The notes beneath the pieces were generated by a model. It made no database searches. It worked only from the letters and a program-made list of their open reading frames with translations, and was not told the origin of the DNA. From Fusarium oxysporum f. sp. lycopersici 4287 (taxonomy: Eukaryota; Ascomycota; Sordariomycetes; Hypocreales; Nectriaceae), in the NCBI RefSeq assembly GCF_000149955.1, contig NW_017264851.1, positions 62,001 through 126,000 on the forward strand: a stretch of 64,000 bases of DNA, in the 5' to 3' direction. The position numbers and the translations under genes were made by a program. Every line of letters begins with the position of its first letter. Position 1 is the first letter of the stretch. Shown in pieces: positions 23,128 to 33,169 of the stretch.

Positions 23128-24662
23128 ATGGACTTCCTTACTCGACTTCCATTTGATCATCGTGTAGAGCTGCTATCACAGATTGAAATGGGAACAAACA
23201 TGCTTCCTCTCATGAAGACATCTCCACCTATGATCCCGGCGTAATGCGACATCCGTTGTCGTTTCTACAAGGCGCTCTTCAACAAATACATGATGCAGGA
23301 TGCATTGGCCATCGTCTCCTTCCCATCCAGAATTGTTCCATGGACAGAAGACTCCGTCCGATTGGCTCTGATTAACAATTGGAGAGAGGGACAATTCGCA
23401 GACAATTTTAAAAATCACGACTATGTTACTATAAACTCGCTCGATAAACTCTACTCTCACTTTTCGACTTTCATCGAAGATTATATCACAAAAGCAACCT
23501 CAGAATTCCCTTGACGTGCTTACTTGGGCCTACCAGATCTGTCCACAACACAGGGTCAGCTCCCTTTTTACGGGAGGCCCATCAGCATTGAACTTCTCAA
23601 ACTCGACAAGCTCAGCCACTATGAAGTAGGGCGCTTGTTGAGCTTTTTGAGACATGAAGCTACTTGCAAATTCCACCGACAACATCGAGGATTTTACAAC
23701 GTGCGCGACTTTGACAAGTTGGTTTCATCTGTCTACGAAGAGCCACACGACTGGGAGCTCGAGGGTCTGCGAGCGGTCTACGACTATCTGTGAGGTCTTT
23801 ATGGAGCGGTTTGCGCTCAGTCCCTTGGCTCCTGGTTACCCGACCCTCCCAGTATACTTTCCAACGATTCAGAAGAAAATGCAGATAATCAGCTACTGTT
23901 CCCTGATGACAGTTTCTTCAATAGAGACCATTATCATGGGGGTCTCCTGGGAAGCACTGATCCTGAGCTTAAAAAGCTTATTGTCTTAATAAGATATTGG
24001 TTTCAGAGATTAGAAACCACTGGTGATTTGGATATTGACGAGTTTGCAAACTTAGGATTCGATCCTATTACCAGATTTCTTATACTATCGAAAGAAAACG
24101 AGGGCCAGCCACTGGCTATGATTAATTGGCTGGTCAGAAAATGCCAACCCATCGTTACAAGGTTCTCAAAATCAGATTACCATCGTCATCTCACGAACTT
24201 CGGTGGCTTGAAGGACCCAATGCCCCAACATATGAGCCAATCTTCGAATTTGTATCAAGCGCTACGGTGAAAAGTTCCCAGTTGGGAGAATGGTCAAGGA
24301 AATTCGCTGAAAAACCAATACATTGCCCTACAAGCGGCTATCTACAGGCAGCGAGGGTGGGTGTTCTTCAACGATGCAAGCCATCACCAACTCCAAAGCG
24401 CTTCCCTGCACTTCCCATCGATTCAGAAGCTATGGAGCCAAGGGAGTGGTATATCACTCATGCATCATCACATGTCATGTCATGTGACGTTAGGCGACGC
24501 ATTGAGCGTCGTGACATCGGTAGAGAGCCACATATGTTAGCAGATGAATGGGTTATCCACGAGCCGGCCAGTGAGCCAAATATGGATCAAACCCTGGAAG
24601 CAACTTATGTGGTTAACGATGATATAAATGACTTTCCTCCATTCCATTTACACTCAGGAATG
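23128..24662 (+). pseudogene. F-box-like hypothetical gene, broken
   Basis: A single frame starting at ATG 23128 reads through TAA 23242, TGA 23512 and TGA 23791, then shifts frame between about 24126 and 24180 into another frame that ends at 24662. Amino-acid content stays protein-like across each stop, so this is one decayed gene of about 500 codons. The N-terminus (MDFLTRLPFDHRVELLSQ, then LLPLMKTSPPM) resembles the F-box leader of large fungal hypothetical families. I do not recognise the rest. It sits between the siderophore block and the Helitron. Confidence 0.7.
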
Positions 24663-25213
24663 TAGAGCATTTACATCCGCCAGAGTTTATTACTACCCTC
24701 GTTTCACTCTGGCTAAGACCACTTATCTCAACTTAACAGAATGCCTTTGCCACATAAGTGTTTCTTCGGCATAAGCTGTCTGTTAGCTATTATAGAGGTA
24801 CTGAAAGGGCTTGGGGTTATTGCCAGTAGGCTCGAATAAGAAGTTCCATTATAGGTTAAATTCAGCCACCCACGTTGTTGCCAAGAAATTGTTAATAATT
24901 CAGCCGAAGGCTGACTCTACATTAATTCATAAGTTTTCCCGAGTAATGAGGGTTTGGTGCAGACAGGGATAAATAAGTTTCTCGGAATCTGATTGGTCCA
25001 GATTTTGTATGGCCAGCCGCGAAAGAACGCGCAACTGGCTGATGGCACCAAAAGAGTGGGGCCAATCGGTGCTGGCCCCTGAAAGGCTCACGCGGAGTGC
25101 CGGCAGCTTGCGTCCATTTGGAATTGTTTGTTTACTCAGTACTGTGCCAGTACCACGCGTTCAATTCATCTCCCCAATTCGACAGGTCTCGATATGGCCT
25201 CGTTGATTGAGTA
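24663..25213. other. Left flank of the Helitron
   Basis: No gene. The 5' end of the Helitron is probably in this stretch, but I cannot place it without a second copy. Confidence 0.4.
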
Positions 25214-26728
25214 ATGGATATCGGTCTCAACCCCGAAGAGCTCTCTACTGATTTACTCTTCGTTGTTTGTGCTCGTTGTGGGGAGGAGAGACCGGAGAGT
25301 GCCTTCAGAGCAAAGAGGCAGTCTGCTGGGCAAACTAAGCAATGCATAGACTGCCGTAACCAGCGCGTTTCTCATGTAAGTTCTGCCTTCCTCGTCTATA
25401 AGTCTCTTAACCCTCATCAAATGAAGCATTCTAGATCCAAAGTCGTGCTCCAGACGCTGCGGAACATTGCACTTCGTCCATCCTCACCTGGCAGACCTGC
25501 CACGAAGAGAACCGAAGGAGATGCTGGCCTATCGCCTCCCAACGAGAGATCCGGAACCCAGCCTACATCGCCAGAGAAGCTACGGCAACTTCATACAGCT
25601 AGGAGTTTATTCGGAGAGTCAATTAGCCAGCCGCACGTAGTGCTAGGGACGCCAATTCCACCAACCCAACAAAGCTCGCGGCTCTTCCGGGCTCTAGCTC
25701 CGTCACCGCCTGTGCAGCCAACGACCCATCCACTCGTCTCACATTCTGATCCATCTACTCTTCGAAGCAGCACACCTGGTGTGGATTACCCTTACTTGGC
25801 CACCAGGTTCCACAAGGGGGGGAAGGACTCGCAAGATGATTCCTTGAAGGCTGGGGCGAGGGCCAAGCTGGCTGTTATCCAGCGCGACCATCGTTCACGA
25901 CGCCGTGCAGGGGAGACTGTGTCACTGACTCCCACAATATCTCAACTTGGCTTCTTGGAAGATTTTGAGGGTCCTGGAGAAGGTATCCTTGTTCTGTGGC
26001 CCCAGTAGTTTGTTCAGGCTAACCACGGAACGTAGATGGGAGTCAAGATCAACTACGACCGAGTGGGTTTCTAGATGGGGATGGGATAATCAAGGAAGGG
26101 GATGACAGGGGACAGTTCTCTGAATCTGATATTGACGCCGATGACTATTTCAACTTGCTGCTTTCACCTGATCGACCACGGAGGTACCTCAAACAATTAG
26201 GGGTAGAGTCTGATTCCGATCTAGGGGACGAAGACGAGAACGACGATAATGATTGCGTGGATGGAAGCCCTCTTCGCCATCGCTTGCGGCAGCCTTCCGC
26301 ACAGCTAAGGCGTGGTCGCCGTGGTCCTGCCCCTGGTACAGGAGGGCGGCCAAGAAAATCTCGAAGGCAAACTCGATCGTCGATGCCGCCACGGCGTATT
26401 CGGAGTCCAGTGATAATTCTCACCTGAAAGAATCCGGCGGGTCTTTCATGCGCAAGATCCGGTGTGGAATGGCGACCTTGAGGCTTGCACCTTGACTGGT
26501 CGCGATAAGGCAATCCTCCGCGAGTTCTGGACAAAGCTGGACAATGACCAAATGCAGTTTTGCGGTCGATGCCGGGAGTGTTGGTTCCAGATGAAGATCG
26601 ATTGCGATGGCATTTGTGCGCGTTGTTATCGAAAAGATGAGAACCGCTACCCCTTCTTGCCGTCTGCGGTCAATGCGGCTCAGAACTTTGACCCTGGTAC
26701 TCCGGCGCCGCGGTTGCCCCAAGCTTAA
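25214..26728 (+). pseudogene. Helitron N-terminal zinc-finger/DUF6570-like region, frame-shifted
   Basis: This is the N-terminal part of the Helitron protein. Exon 25214-25982 carries a zinc-finger-like CARCGEERPESAF...QCIDCRNQR (C-x2-C, C-x2-C). A convincing 53-nt intron (25983-26035) leads to an acidic/AT-hook-like stretch (GRRGPAPGTGGRPRKSRR) that runs to a TGA at 26425. The next conserved piece (CGRCRECWFQMKIDCDG, CARCYRKDENRYPF) is in another frame, 26430-26728. The helicase frame then resumes about 26713. Two opposite one-base shifts therefore separate this region from the main frame, the second at a CCCC run. It may instead be read from a downstream start. The function of this region in Helitrons is not well known. 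Confidence 0.6.
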
Positions 26729-26745
26729 CGCCTACCGAAGAGTCT

Positions 26746-29700
26746 TTGATTGCTCGTGTTCACGTCCACGTGAACATTATGCTTGTGCGAGGGCAGCAGT
26801 ACAAGTATCGGGGGCACGTAGTTCACTTTCTCCGTGAGGTTGGCTTAGTGTACAACCAGCTCCCGCTTCTGCCGCAGGAGTTGAACATTGTATTACTACG
26901 TCCTGCCAATACGTCGTCCCACGCAATTCTTAGTCGGCAATTCACCCGCCAGTTCCGTGTCCGCCGCCAGCCGGTTGTCATATGGCTAGACTACCTCCGG
27001 CGCCATCATCCTGGGTATCGATGCGTCGTCATCGACGAAGAGAGGCTAAATCAATTGCCCCAAGATGGCAATGTCCTGGATGCCATCCCCCAGAGTCAGG
27101 TGGAGGCTGCGGATGTTGGACCCGAGGAAGATCAGGAGGCAGAGCCTGACCTGGAGGACGAGGCTGCAGTGCCAGACATGTTGGCAAAGGACACGGAGCT
27201 CGATGCTCTGCGGTCTATTCTCGCCGGAGAGTCGGAAGCTGATTCAGAGCTTTCCACAAGCTTCCAGGCGCAGGCGCAACACGAGCTGCAGCTCCCGAAT
27301 ATACGACACACACCCATTAATGAGTTCAATCGCTCTCATGCCCTACTCTCCTTGGCGTTTCCCTGCCTCTTTCCTGACGGTAGAGCCGACTTTGTTGAAC
27401 CTCGATTGCGCTCCATTGATTACAAGGATTACGTCGAGCACGCGATGCGCTGGCACGACGGGCGTTTTGCACGCCACCCGACCTTCCGCTTCGTCGCCTT
27501 CAACACGCTAATGCGGTCACAAGCACGTTCGCGGTCCAGATTCTTCGTGAAGCAACATGATGGGAGACAGCAGCCGCTGACGCGAGAGCAACTTATTCAG
27601 GCGCTGGAACACAGCGAGGACCCCGAGGCGCAGGCGCTGATCAACTCGATCACAAGGCATGCGGTGTCTATTCGCGGTACGCGTCCATTCTGGAACAAAA
27701 AGAGGCAGGACCTCGAGGCCTATGCCTATAACCTTGGTTGTCCTGGTGCATTCATCACGTTTAGCCCGGCAGATTTACACTGGCGGAGTCTCTACCAGCA
27801 CATGCCCCAGTATGACGACTGGCTAGCCGCCACCGAGCCGGAGAGGATGGCTCTATCGCGCCGCCTATTGCGGCAGAACCCTCACATTGCTGCTTTCCAC
27901 TTCTACCGCCGATACACCCTCTTTCGGGATATCGTGCTAAGTAAGAAGTTCAGCATCACAGATTACTGGGATCGGTACGAATGGCAAGGCCGTGGTAGCC
28001 CACACAACCACGGCCTGTACTGGATGGATAATTGTCCAGGGGCCGACATGGAGGACGAAGCGGCTCGTGATGTATTTGCACGCACATGGGGATTCCACGT
28101 CACTGCCATTAACCCTGAGCCGAGTAGGACTATGCCTCAGGGTGAGGGTAATCCCCTGAGCGTGGATCCCCTGAGCATAGAGATGACATTCCTGCGGCTC
28201 TCACAAATCGTCAACCGCTGCCAGCGCCACAAGTGCAATACCACGTACTGCTTGCGCGTGAGGAAGAGAACCGGTGATCTGGCGAGGGACATGGAAGGTG
28301 CCGCTGCGGATATCGAGGCGGCAAACGTTGCCAATCCAGAGAGGGAGTGTCGTTTTGACTTCCCTCGTGCCTTGCGGGAGCTGGCCGCAGTGATCAGGAA
28401 GGAAGGCAGGTCGTACTATGTCTTTGAGGCGGCCCGGAATGACAGCCTCATGAATAACTTCAATCCTGCGATTATCCTAGGCTGGCTAGCCAATATCGAC
28501 ATATCTCCTTGCACCAGCTTACAGGCGGTTATTACGTACGCTGCGAAGTATTGCAGTAAATCTGAGAAGAAGACCGAGTCTTTCGCCAGGCTTGCAGACC
28601 AGGTCTTGCCTCACACATCGCACGTTCAGCCCCTGTTGTCCTTCTCCTCTCGCCTGATGAACAAGCTGATTGCCGAGAGAGATTACTCGGCGCAGGAGAT
28701 TTCCCATCTGCTGCTTAACATTCCGCTGCAAGAAGGCACCCGTATGGTTGTCACCGTGGACTGCCGTCCGTTGGAGCGACAGGCACGTTCGTATCGTGTG
28801 GACGGAGATGTCAACGAGGCCATCGGCAGCTACAGGAAATATCTAGAGAGAAAGGACCAGCATGAGGATATAACCTATCTCGAATACCTGCAATCGTACA
28901 ATCTCAACACGTGGAGGAGACTCGCTGCTCACGCGAAGAAGAGAGTCCTGTCTTACTTCCCTCGATACAAGTCTATGGAGGCCTCTTCCCAGTTTAACGA
29001 CTTCTGCCGTGTTAAATTGATGATGGTTCATCCACATCGCTCTCCAGAAGAGTTGCTCGTTGTGGGCGGGCAGCGGTTCGATTCCTTCACGGCTGCGTAC
29101 ATGCACTGCAGACAGCACCATGATACCCATGCGGACGATCATTATGGGGAACCAGATACAGATGAATTGACGGCAGAGGAGGATGAATTTGAGCTTGAGA
29201 TCCATGAGGAGCCCATCGCGGAGGAGGACTGGCATGAACTCGCCCGCATGCTACCTGACCGCCCACTGGAGGAAGAGGACATCGACATCCTCGGCCGCCG
29301 AGACATTGACATCAATTACGATTGGACCCCTCGTGTTGGGCGGTATGCCGATGATGGCATTCTCAACAGCGACTACTGGAAGCAACGCAAAGCGGAAAAC
29401 ACCCTTGACCTTGATGTGGATGATCAGCCCTTGGAGGCTCGCGATTCCCTAAATCCAGAGCAGCGCATAGTATACGATACGGTGATGGGCCACTTCCTGA
29501 CCCAGGATCCCTCTCAGTTGCTACTCCATGTGGATGGCGGAGGCGGCACTGGCAAGTCATACCTCATTAACCTGCTCTCCGCGCACCTCCAATCCGCGAC
29601 AGGGGGGAGGGGGACACCTGTTTGGCGTGCTGCGCCAACGGGCGTCGCAGGAAACCAGATATCGGGCACTACCTTGCACTCCCTGTTACACCTCCCAATC

Positions 29701-30957
29701 AATAAGGACTTCAAGCCTCTATCTCCCGTTGATAAGACCCAGCTCCAGAAGAAGCTGAAGGATATCAAGTACCTCATCATCGATGAGAAGAGCATGCTAA
29801 GACTGCGTCAGCTATCGTGGATCGATGACCGTCTCCGCGAGGCGTTCCCGAACAGGAATGAGGAGTTCTTTGGCGGCCTGAACATCCTCTTGGTTGGTGA
29901 CTTCTTCCAGCTTCCCCCTGTGCTACAGAAGCCGCTTTGTTACGACAAAGAGGTGCAGGGAGTAGAGATCAAGGGCAGGAACGCATATAGGCGCTTCGAT
30001 AAATCAGTATTCTTGAAGGTTGTTCAGAGGCAGCGCGGCGACGACCAGGAGGCGTTTCGCACAGCTCTCGGGGAACTGCGGCTGCTCCAACTATCTATGG
30101 AGTCTTGGAAGCTCCTGTCCACCCGCGTGCAGGCAAAACTAGACGATCGAGAGGTCGCGAGGTTTTCCAGCGCCCTGCGAGTATACGCTACCAAAGATAG
30201 GGTGAACGAGTATAACCACTATCACCTCGACCGCCTCGGCCGGCCAGTCGTCCAGGTCAAAGCTAAGAACGTCGGCCCTGGTGCGGCTGCTGCCCCTGAT
30301 GACAAGGCGGGCAACCTTGCGAAGCAGATCCCTATATGCATTGGCGCTCGTCTGATGCTGACGTCTAACCTTTGGCAGCCCGTTGGCCTCTGCAACGGCG
30401 CTCGCGGTACGGTTTACGACATCGGCTGGGCACCCGGGGCTGACCCCATCCAAGATCCTCCTTGTGTTATCATGATGGAGTTTGACAAGTACAACGGACC
30501 GGTGTTCCTGACCACCCCCGATGGCAAAAAGATTGTCCCAATTCTCCCAGTTGAGAGAGACTTTCTCATCGGAGCCACTCTCTGCGCTCGCACGCAGTTT
30601 CCCCTGATCGTATGCTACGCTATTACCGTGCACAAGTCACAAAGCATCACAGAAGATATGATCGTGACGGATCTCTCCTGCCGGGACTTTCAGACCGGTT
30701 TAAGCTACGTGGCTGTCTCTCGTGTAAAAACGCTTGAGGGTTTGATGTTAGATGCGCCATTTGATCGTAATCACCTGGTCTACGGGTCTCCCCCGGATGG
30801 CATGAAGATGAAGATGAGGGATCAGGAGCTTAGGAAACGACAGGTTCTTACACGGAGTCCTTACATGATATATAATACCAAGAATGGCCATGGCACTGGA
30901 TCAGTACGTAGTAGTAGTAATAGCTTCCCGGCCCGCGGACACACGGCCTTCGGCTGA
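26746..30957 (+). CDS. Helitron Rep-helicase (RepHel)
   Basis: A 1,403-codon open frame; protein-like sequence continues in frame upstream to about 26701, so the true start is uncertain (the TTG at 26746 is not convincing). It opens with a DUF6570-like region (GQQYKYRGHVVHFLREVG), then a Helitron Rep domain with HUH motif GRGSPHNHGLYW near 28000 and the paired tyrosines YAAKYCSK near 28540. A PIF1-family helicase follows: Walker A VDGGGGTGKSY near 29535, Walker B YLIIDEKSM near 29775, VGDFFQLPPV near 29895 and TVHKSQS near 30630. Rep nicks and rejoins one strand; the helicase unwinds it. All catalytic motifs look intact, so this copy could be active or supply protein to other copies. Confidence 0.93.
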   Translation: MIARVHVHVNIMLVRGQQYKYRGHVVHFLREVGLVYNQLPLLPQELNIVLLRPANTSSHAILSRQFTRQFRVRRQPVVIWLDYLRRHHPGYRCVVIDEERLNQLPQDGNVLDAIPQSQVEAADVGPEEDQEAEPDLEDEAAVPDMLAKDTELDALRSILAGESEADSELSTSFQAQAQHELQLPNIRHTPINEFNRSHALLSLAFPCLFPDGRADFVEPRLRSIDYKDYVEHAMRWHDGRFARHPTFRFVAFNTLMRSQARSRSRFFVKQHDGRQQPLTREQLIQALEHSEDPEAQALINSITRHAVSIRGTRPFWNKKRQDLEAYAYNLGCPGAFITFSPADLHWRSLYQHMPQYDDWLAATEPERMALSRRLLRQNPHIAAFHFYRRYTLFRDIVLSKKFSITDYWDRYEWQGRGSPHNHGLYWMDNCPGADMEDEAARDVFARTWGFHVTAINPEPSRTMPQGEGNPLSVDPLSIEMTFLRLSQIVNRCQRHKCNTTYCLRVRKRTGDLARDMEGAAADIEAANVANPERECRFDFPRALRELAAVIRKEGRSYYVFEAARNDSLMNNFNPAIILGWLANIDISPCTSLQAVITYAAKYCSKSEKKTESFARLADQVLPHTSHVQPLLSFSSRLMNKLIAERDYSAQEISHLLLNIPLQEGTRMVVTVDCRPLERQARSYRVDGDVNEAIGSYRKYLERKDQHEDITYLEYLQSYNLNTWRRLAAHAKKRVLSYFPRYKSMEASSQFNDFCRVKLMMVHPHRSPEELLVVGGQRFDSFTAAYMHCRQHHDTHADDHYGEPDTDELTAEEDEFELEIHEEPIAEEDWHELARMLPDRPLEEEDIDILGRRDIDINYDWTPRVGRYADDGILNSDYWKQRKAENTLDLDVDDQPLEARDSLNPEQRIVYDTVMGHFLTQDPSQLLLHVDGGGGTGKSYLINLLSAHLQSATGGRGTPVWRAAPTGVAGNQISGTTLHSLLHLPINKDFKPLSPVDKTQLQKKLKDIKYLIIDEKSMLRLRQLSWIDDRLREAFPNRNEEFFGGLNILLVGDFFQLPPVLQKPLCYDKEVQGVEIKGRNAYRRFDKSVFLKVVQRQRGDDQEAFRTALGELRLLQLSMESWKLLSTRVQAKLDDREVARFSSALRVYATKDRVNEYNHYHLDRLGRPVVQVKAKNVGPGAAAAPDDKAGNLAKQIPICIGARLMLTSNLWQPVGLCNGARGTVYDIGWAPGADPIQDPPCVIMMEFDKYNGPVFLTTPDGKKIVPILPVERDFLIGATLCARTQFPLIVCYAITVHKSQSITEDMIVTDLSCRDFQTGLSYVAVSRVKTLEGLMLDAPFDRNHLVYGSPPDGMKMKMRDQELRKRQVLTRSPYMIYNTKNGHGTGSVRSSSNSFPARGHTAFG

Positions 30958-30961
30958 GGCT

Positions 30962-31000
30962 ACCCCATGCGCCCCATCGCCGCTCCAATGTGCATGGGGT
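30962..31000 (+). repeat. Inverted repeat, candidate Helitron 3' hairpin
   Basis: A perfect 9-bp stem, ACCCCATGC (30962-30970) with GCATGGGGT (30992-31000), starts five bases after the RepHel stop. A second small stem, GTAGTA (31004-31009) with TACTAC (31013-31018), follows. Helitron 3' ends normally carry a hairpin, but a CTRR end just after it is not evident. It could also act as a terminator. Confidence 0.45.
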
Positions 31001-31216
31001 GGCGTAGTATTTTACTACTTTAACTGCCATCAAGGTGTCTTACAGTGTTGTTATATGTTTATAACTGGTGAGCCATCCTTTATCCTCCCCAACTACTAAG
31101 CTTGACCTAACCAACAGACCTATCGAAAGCTATTTGCAATCTTCTTGCATCAGTCTCATCTCGCATGAGTGAGACTCTTGAATCCTTGGCAACCTGAACC
31201 CCCATCGCCGATTTAC

Positions 31217-32224
31217 TCATAACCTCTCATTAAAGTCAGTGAGGACACTATGGGTCGAGTAGAAAGCACTCTTGGGGTAATAGGTCTCGTTGAACATCAA
31301 TGGCTTGGCTCCCGGGAGCCACGTGTACAAGTGCTTGTCCGTGAAGCCCCAGAAACTTATATCAGTGATGCCTGCGTCTAGAGCTTCCTTGACGGTGTCG
31401 CCATATATCTCGGCTTGTTGGGTTGCGTTATACGTATGAACATCCATTTCAGCAATGGTGACCTGGAGCCCAATTGCTCTGTAAGATTCAACCATTTCTC
31501 GAATGACACCAGGTACCACGGGCTCGAGGGTGATATGCATCTGCAGAGCGATCCCATCGATAGGGACGCCTCTGTGTACGAGTGCAGAAACCATGTCGTA
31601 AAGTTCTTGACGCTTCTTTGGTTGCACCTCGACGAGATTCTCATTGAGAAACAGCTTGGCGTCTGGGTCTGCTGCTCGGGCTATGCGAAAAGCGTCCTCA
31701 ACCCAACCGGGACCCAGGGTGTCGTAAAAGTGGTTCGGTGCCAAACCGCTGCCGTTGGTCTTGAGGGCCTCGGAGACAACGTCCCATCGATCCATCTTAC
31801 CGCGGTACCGATGCATAATGGCCTCAAAGTGATTGGTGATTTCAGCACGGAGGGCTTCAGGGGAAGTTATGTTGAGGAGGTAATCTGGGTTACAGCATGG
31901 CGAAAGAAGACCATGGCCCTTGACTTTCATATTATTGGCATCGGCGAATTTGACAAGACGGTCGAGCTTGTGCCAATCATATTGGCATTTGGCAGGATGG
32001 ACAAAGGTCCACTTCAGTTCATTCTCAGGAGAGAGACTGTTGAACTGCTTGGAAAGGACGGCACGAAACTGAGAGTCGTTGAGATAGGATGGATTGATAG
32101 CCCCAGACCCCAAGAGAAGGCTTTTCTTTGTCGCCTCTTCTCTCAGCGAGGTAGTGCCAGTGCTGGGAATGCTGGTTGCTTCAGCAAAGGCGACGAACGT
32201 TGCGATGATGGTCGTGAGTCTCAT
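31217..32224 (-). CDS. GH10-family glycosyl hydrolase (xylanase-like), divergent active site
   Basis: A 335-residue intronless protein with a signal peptide (MRLTTIIATFVAFAEATS) and a GH10 TIM-barrel. SPENELKW, WDVVSEAL, ALQMHI, TIAEMDVH and FWGFTDKHLYTW line up with the family's landmarks. The acid/base Glu (in VVSEAL) and the nucleophile Glu (in IAEMD) are kept. The Asn normally before the acid/base Glu is Ser, and the conserved HTLVWH segment of the -1 subsite reads HGLLSPCC. The protein should be secreted, but its substrate or activity may differ from xylan hydrolysis. It lies next to the Helitron 3' end. Confidence 0.85.
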   Translation of the reverse strand: MRLTTIIATFVAFAEATSIPSTGTTSLREEATKKSLLLGSGAINPSYLNDSQFRAVLSKQFNSLSPENELKWTFVHPAKCQYDWHKLDRLVKFADANNMKVKGHGLLSPCCNPDYLLNITSPEALRAEITNHFEAIMHRYRGKMDRWDVVSEALKTNGSGLAPNHFYDTLGPGWVEDAFRIARAADPDAKLFLNENLVEVQPKKRQELYDMVSALVHRGVPIDGIALQMHITLEPVVPGVIREMVESYRAIGLQVTIAEMDVHTYNATQQAEIYGDTVKEALDAGITDISFWGFTDKHLYTWLPGAKPLMFNETYYPKSAFYSTHSVLTDFNERL

Positions 32225-33169
32225 GTTTCTTTTGAGTGCGTGAAGGTCTTCGGATTATGCGTGCTGTTATGCGGCTTCAACTTTATCACGTCCATACATC
32301 TTTAGGTATTTATAAGTTAGAGGTAGTTGTGTTTTTGCCTCGGTTTCAATCTTGCCCTCCTGAAAGATGACGCGTCAATTTTGGAGAACGAGGCAGTCTA
32401 CGACACGGGAGTTGAAGAACGAGATCGAAATTGGTCATTTTGGCAAGCATAGCGGCGGCGGAAAGACAACTCTCGGTGAGCCGTAACCCGTAGATGGCGA
32501 AGTTAGTGGATAGCATGTGCGCGGCAGAATTGTCTGATGTCGGGCAAATATCAGTCAGCATCTTCATGCAAGCATGCGATTGTGCTAGATCCGGCCGTGC
32601 TACCACCGGGTTCATTCACTGGCCCCGACCGCTAGTTTCCGATTAGTGGACTGTAGCTAAGTAGGTCTAGTATGGAATGGGAAAGGGGCGGTTCAATGAA
32701 CGAGGGAGAAGCAGAACGAGGAACGAAGTTGAACGAGGTTAAACGAAACCTAAATGGTAAATACGAACCAATCATATTGACCACAAAAATATTAACTTCA
32801 CTACCGATGGTATCTGCGGCACTAAGTCCATCACATTCGTCATACATTGCAATTTTCATCCAATAGCTCCTATTGTAACTTAGTGGCTGAGACGGTCTTA
32901 ATTATGGTTTCAGTCATAAACGAGGGGCTATGCGGGTCTCAAGCAGCACACAACGCCTCTTAATGCATTATTTGTGTTAGCTGCGTCATGCACCACGGCT
33001 TCCCGCTGAAAAGGAAAAAAAAAAAAAAAAAAAAACAGACAGAATTGGTTTATATAATCTTTCTTGGCGTCTCTCCGTCTACAATAAGCTTTCTGTTATT
33101 CTTTTCACTATCATCTTGACCATCTCATCCATGCTTGCCCTTTGAGCAAGATACTGCACATCGACTACA
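32225..33169. other. Intergenic region with poly-A tract
   Basis: No gene supported. It holds the divergent promoters of the GH10 gene and the sterol glucosyltransferase and a 21-nt A run at 33015-33035. Confidence 0.6.
33015..33035 (+). repeat. Poly-A homopolymer, 21 nt
   Basis: An uninterrupted run of 21 A about 135 bp before the glucosyltransferase ATG. Poly(dA) tracts keep fungal promoters nucleosome-free; it could also be a retroposition scar. Confidence 0.7.

Larger units (their letters stand above)
25000..31020 (+). mobile_element. Helitron (rolling-circle transposon), near-complete
   Basis: Approximate limits, set by the coding region and a candidate 3' hairpin. Evidence is the Rep/helicase gene inside it, with HUH and two-tyrosine Rep motifs and a PIF1-type helicase. 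The element is GC-rich and free of internal stops over 1.4 kilocodons, unlike the AT-rich degraded repeats further right, so it looks young and not strongly hit by repeat-induced mutation. Terminal sequences could not be confirmed; Fusarium Helitrons are reported to have non-canonical ends. Confidence 0.85.

Noticed and set aside
22741..23167. Two 66-67-codon frames before the F-box pseudogene
   Set aside because: No homology features, and the second overlaps the pseudogene start in another frame.
31415..32305. 296-codon open frame on the plus strand
   Set aside because: It lies exactly opposite the GH10 gene, which has a signal peptide and family motifs; the plus frame has no domain.
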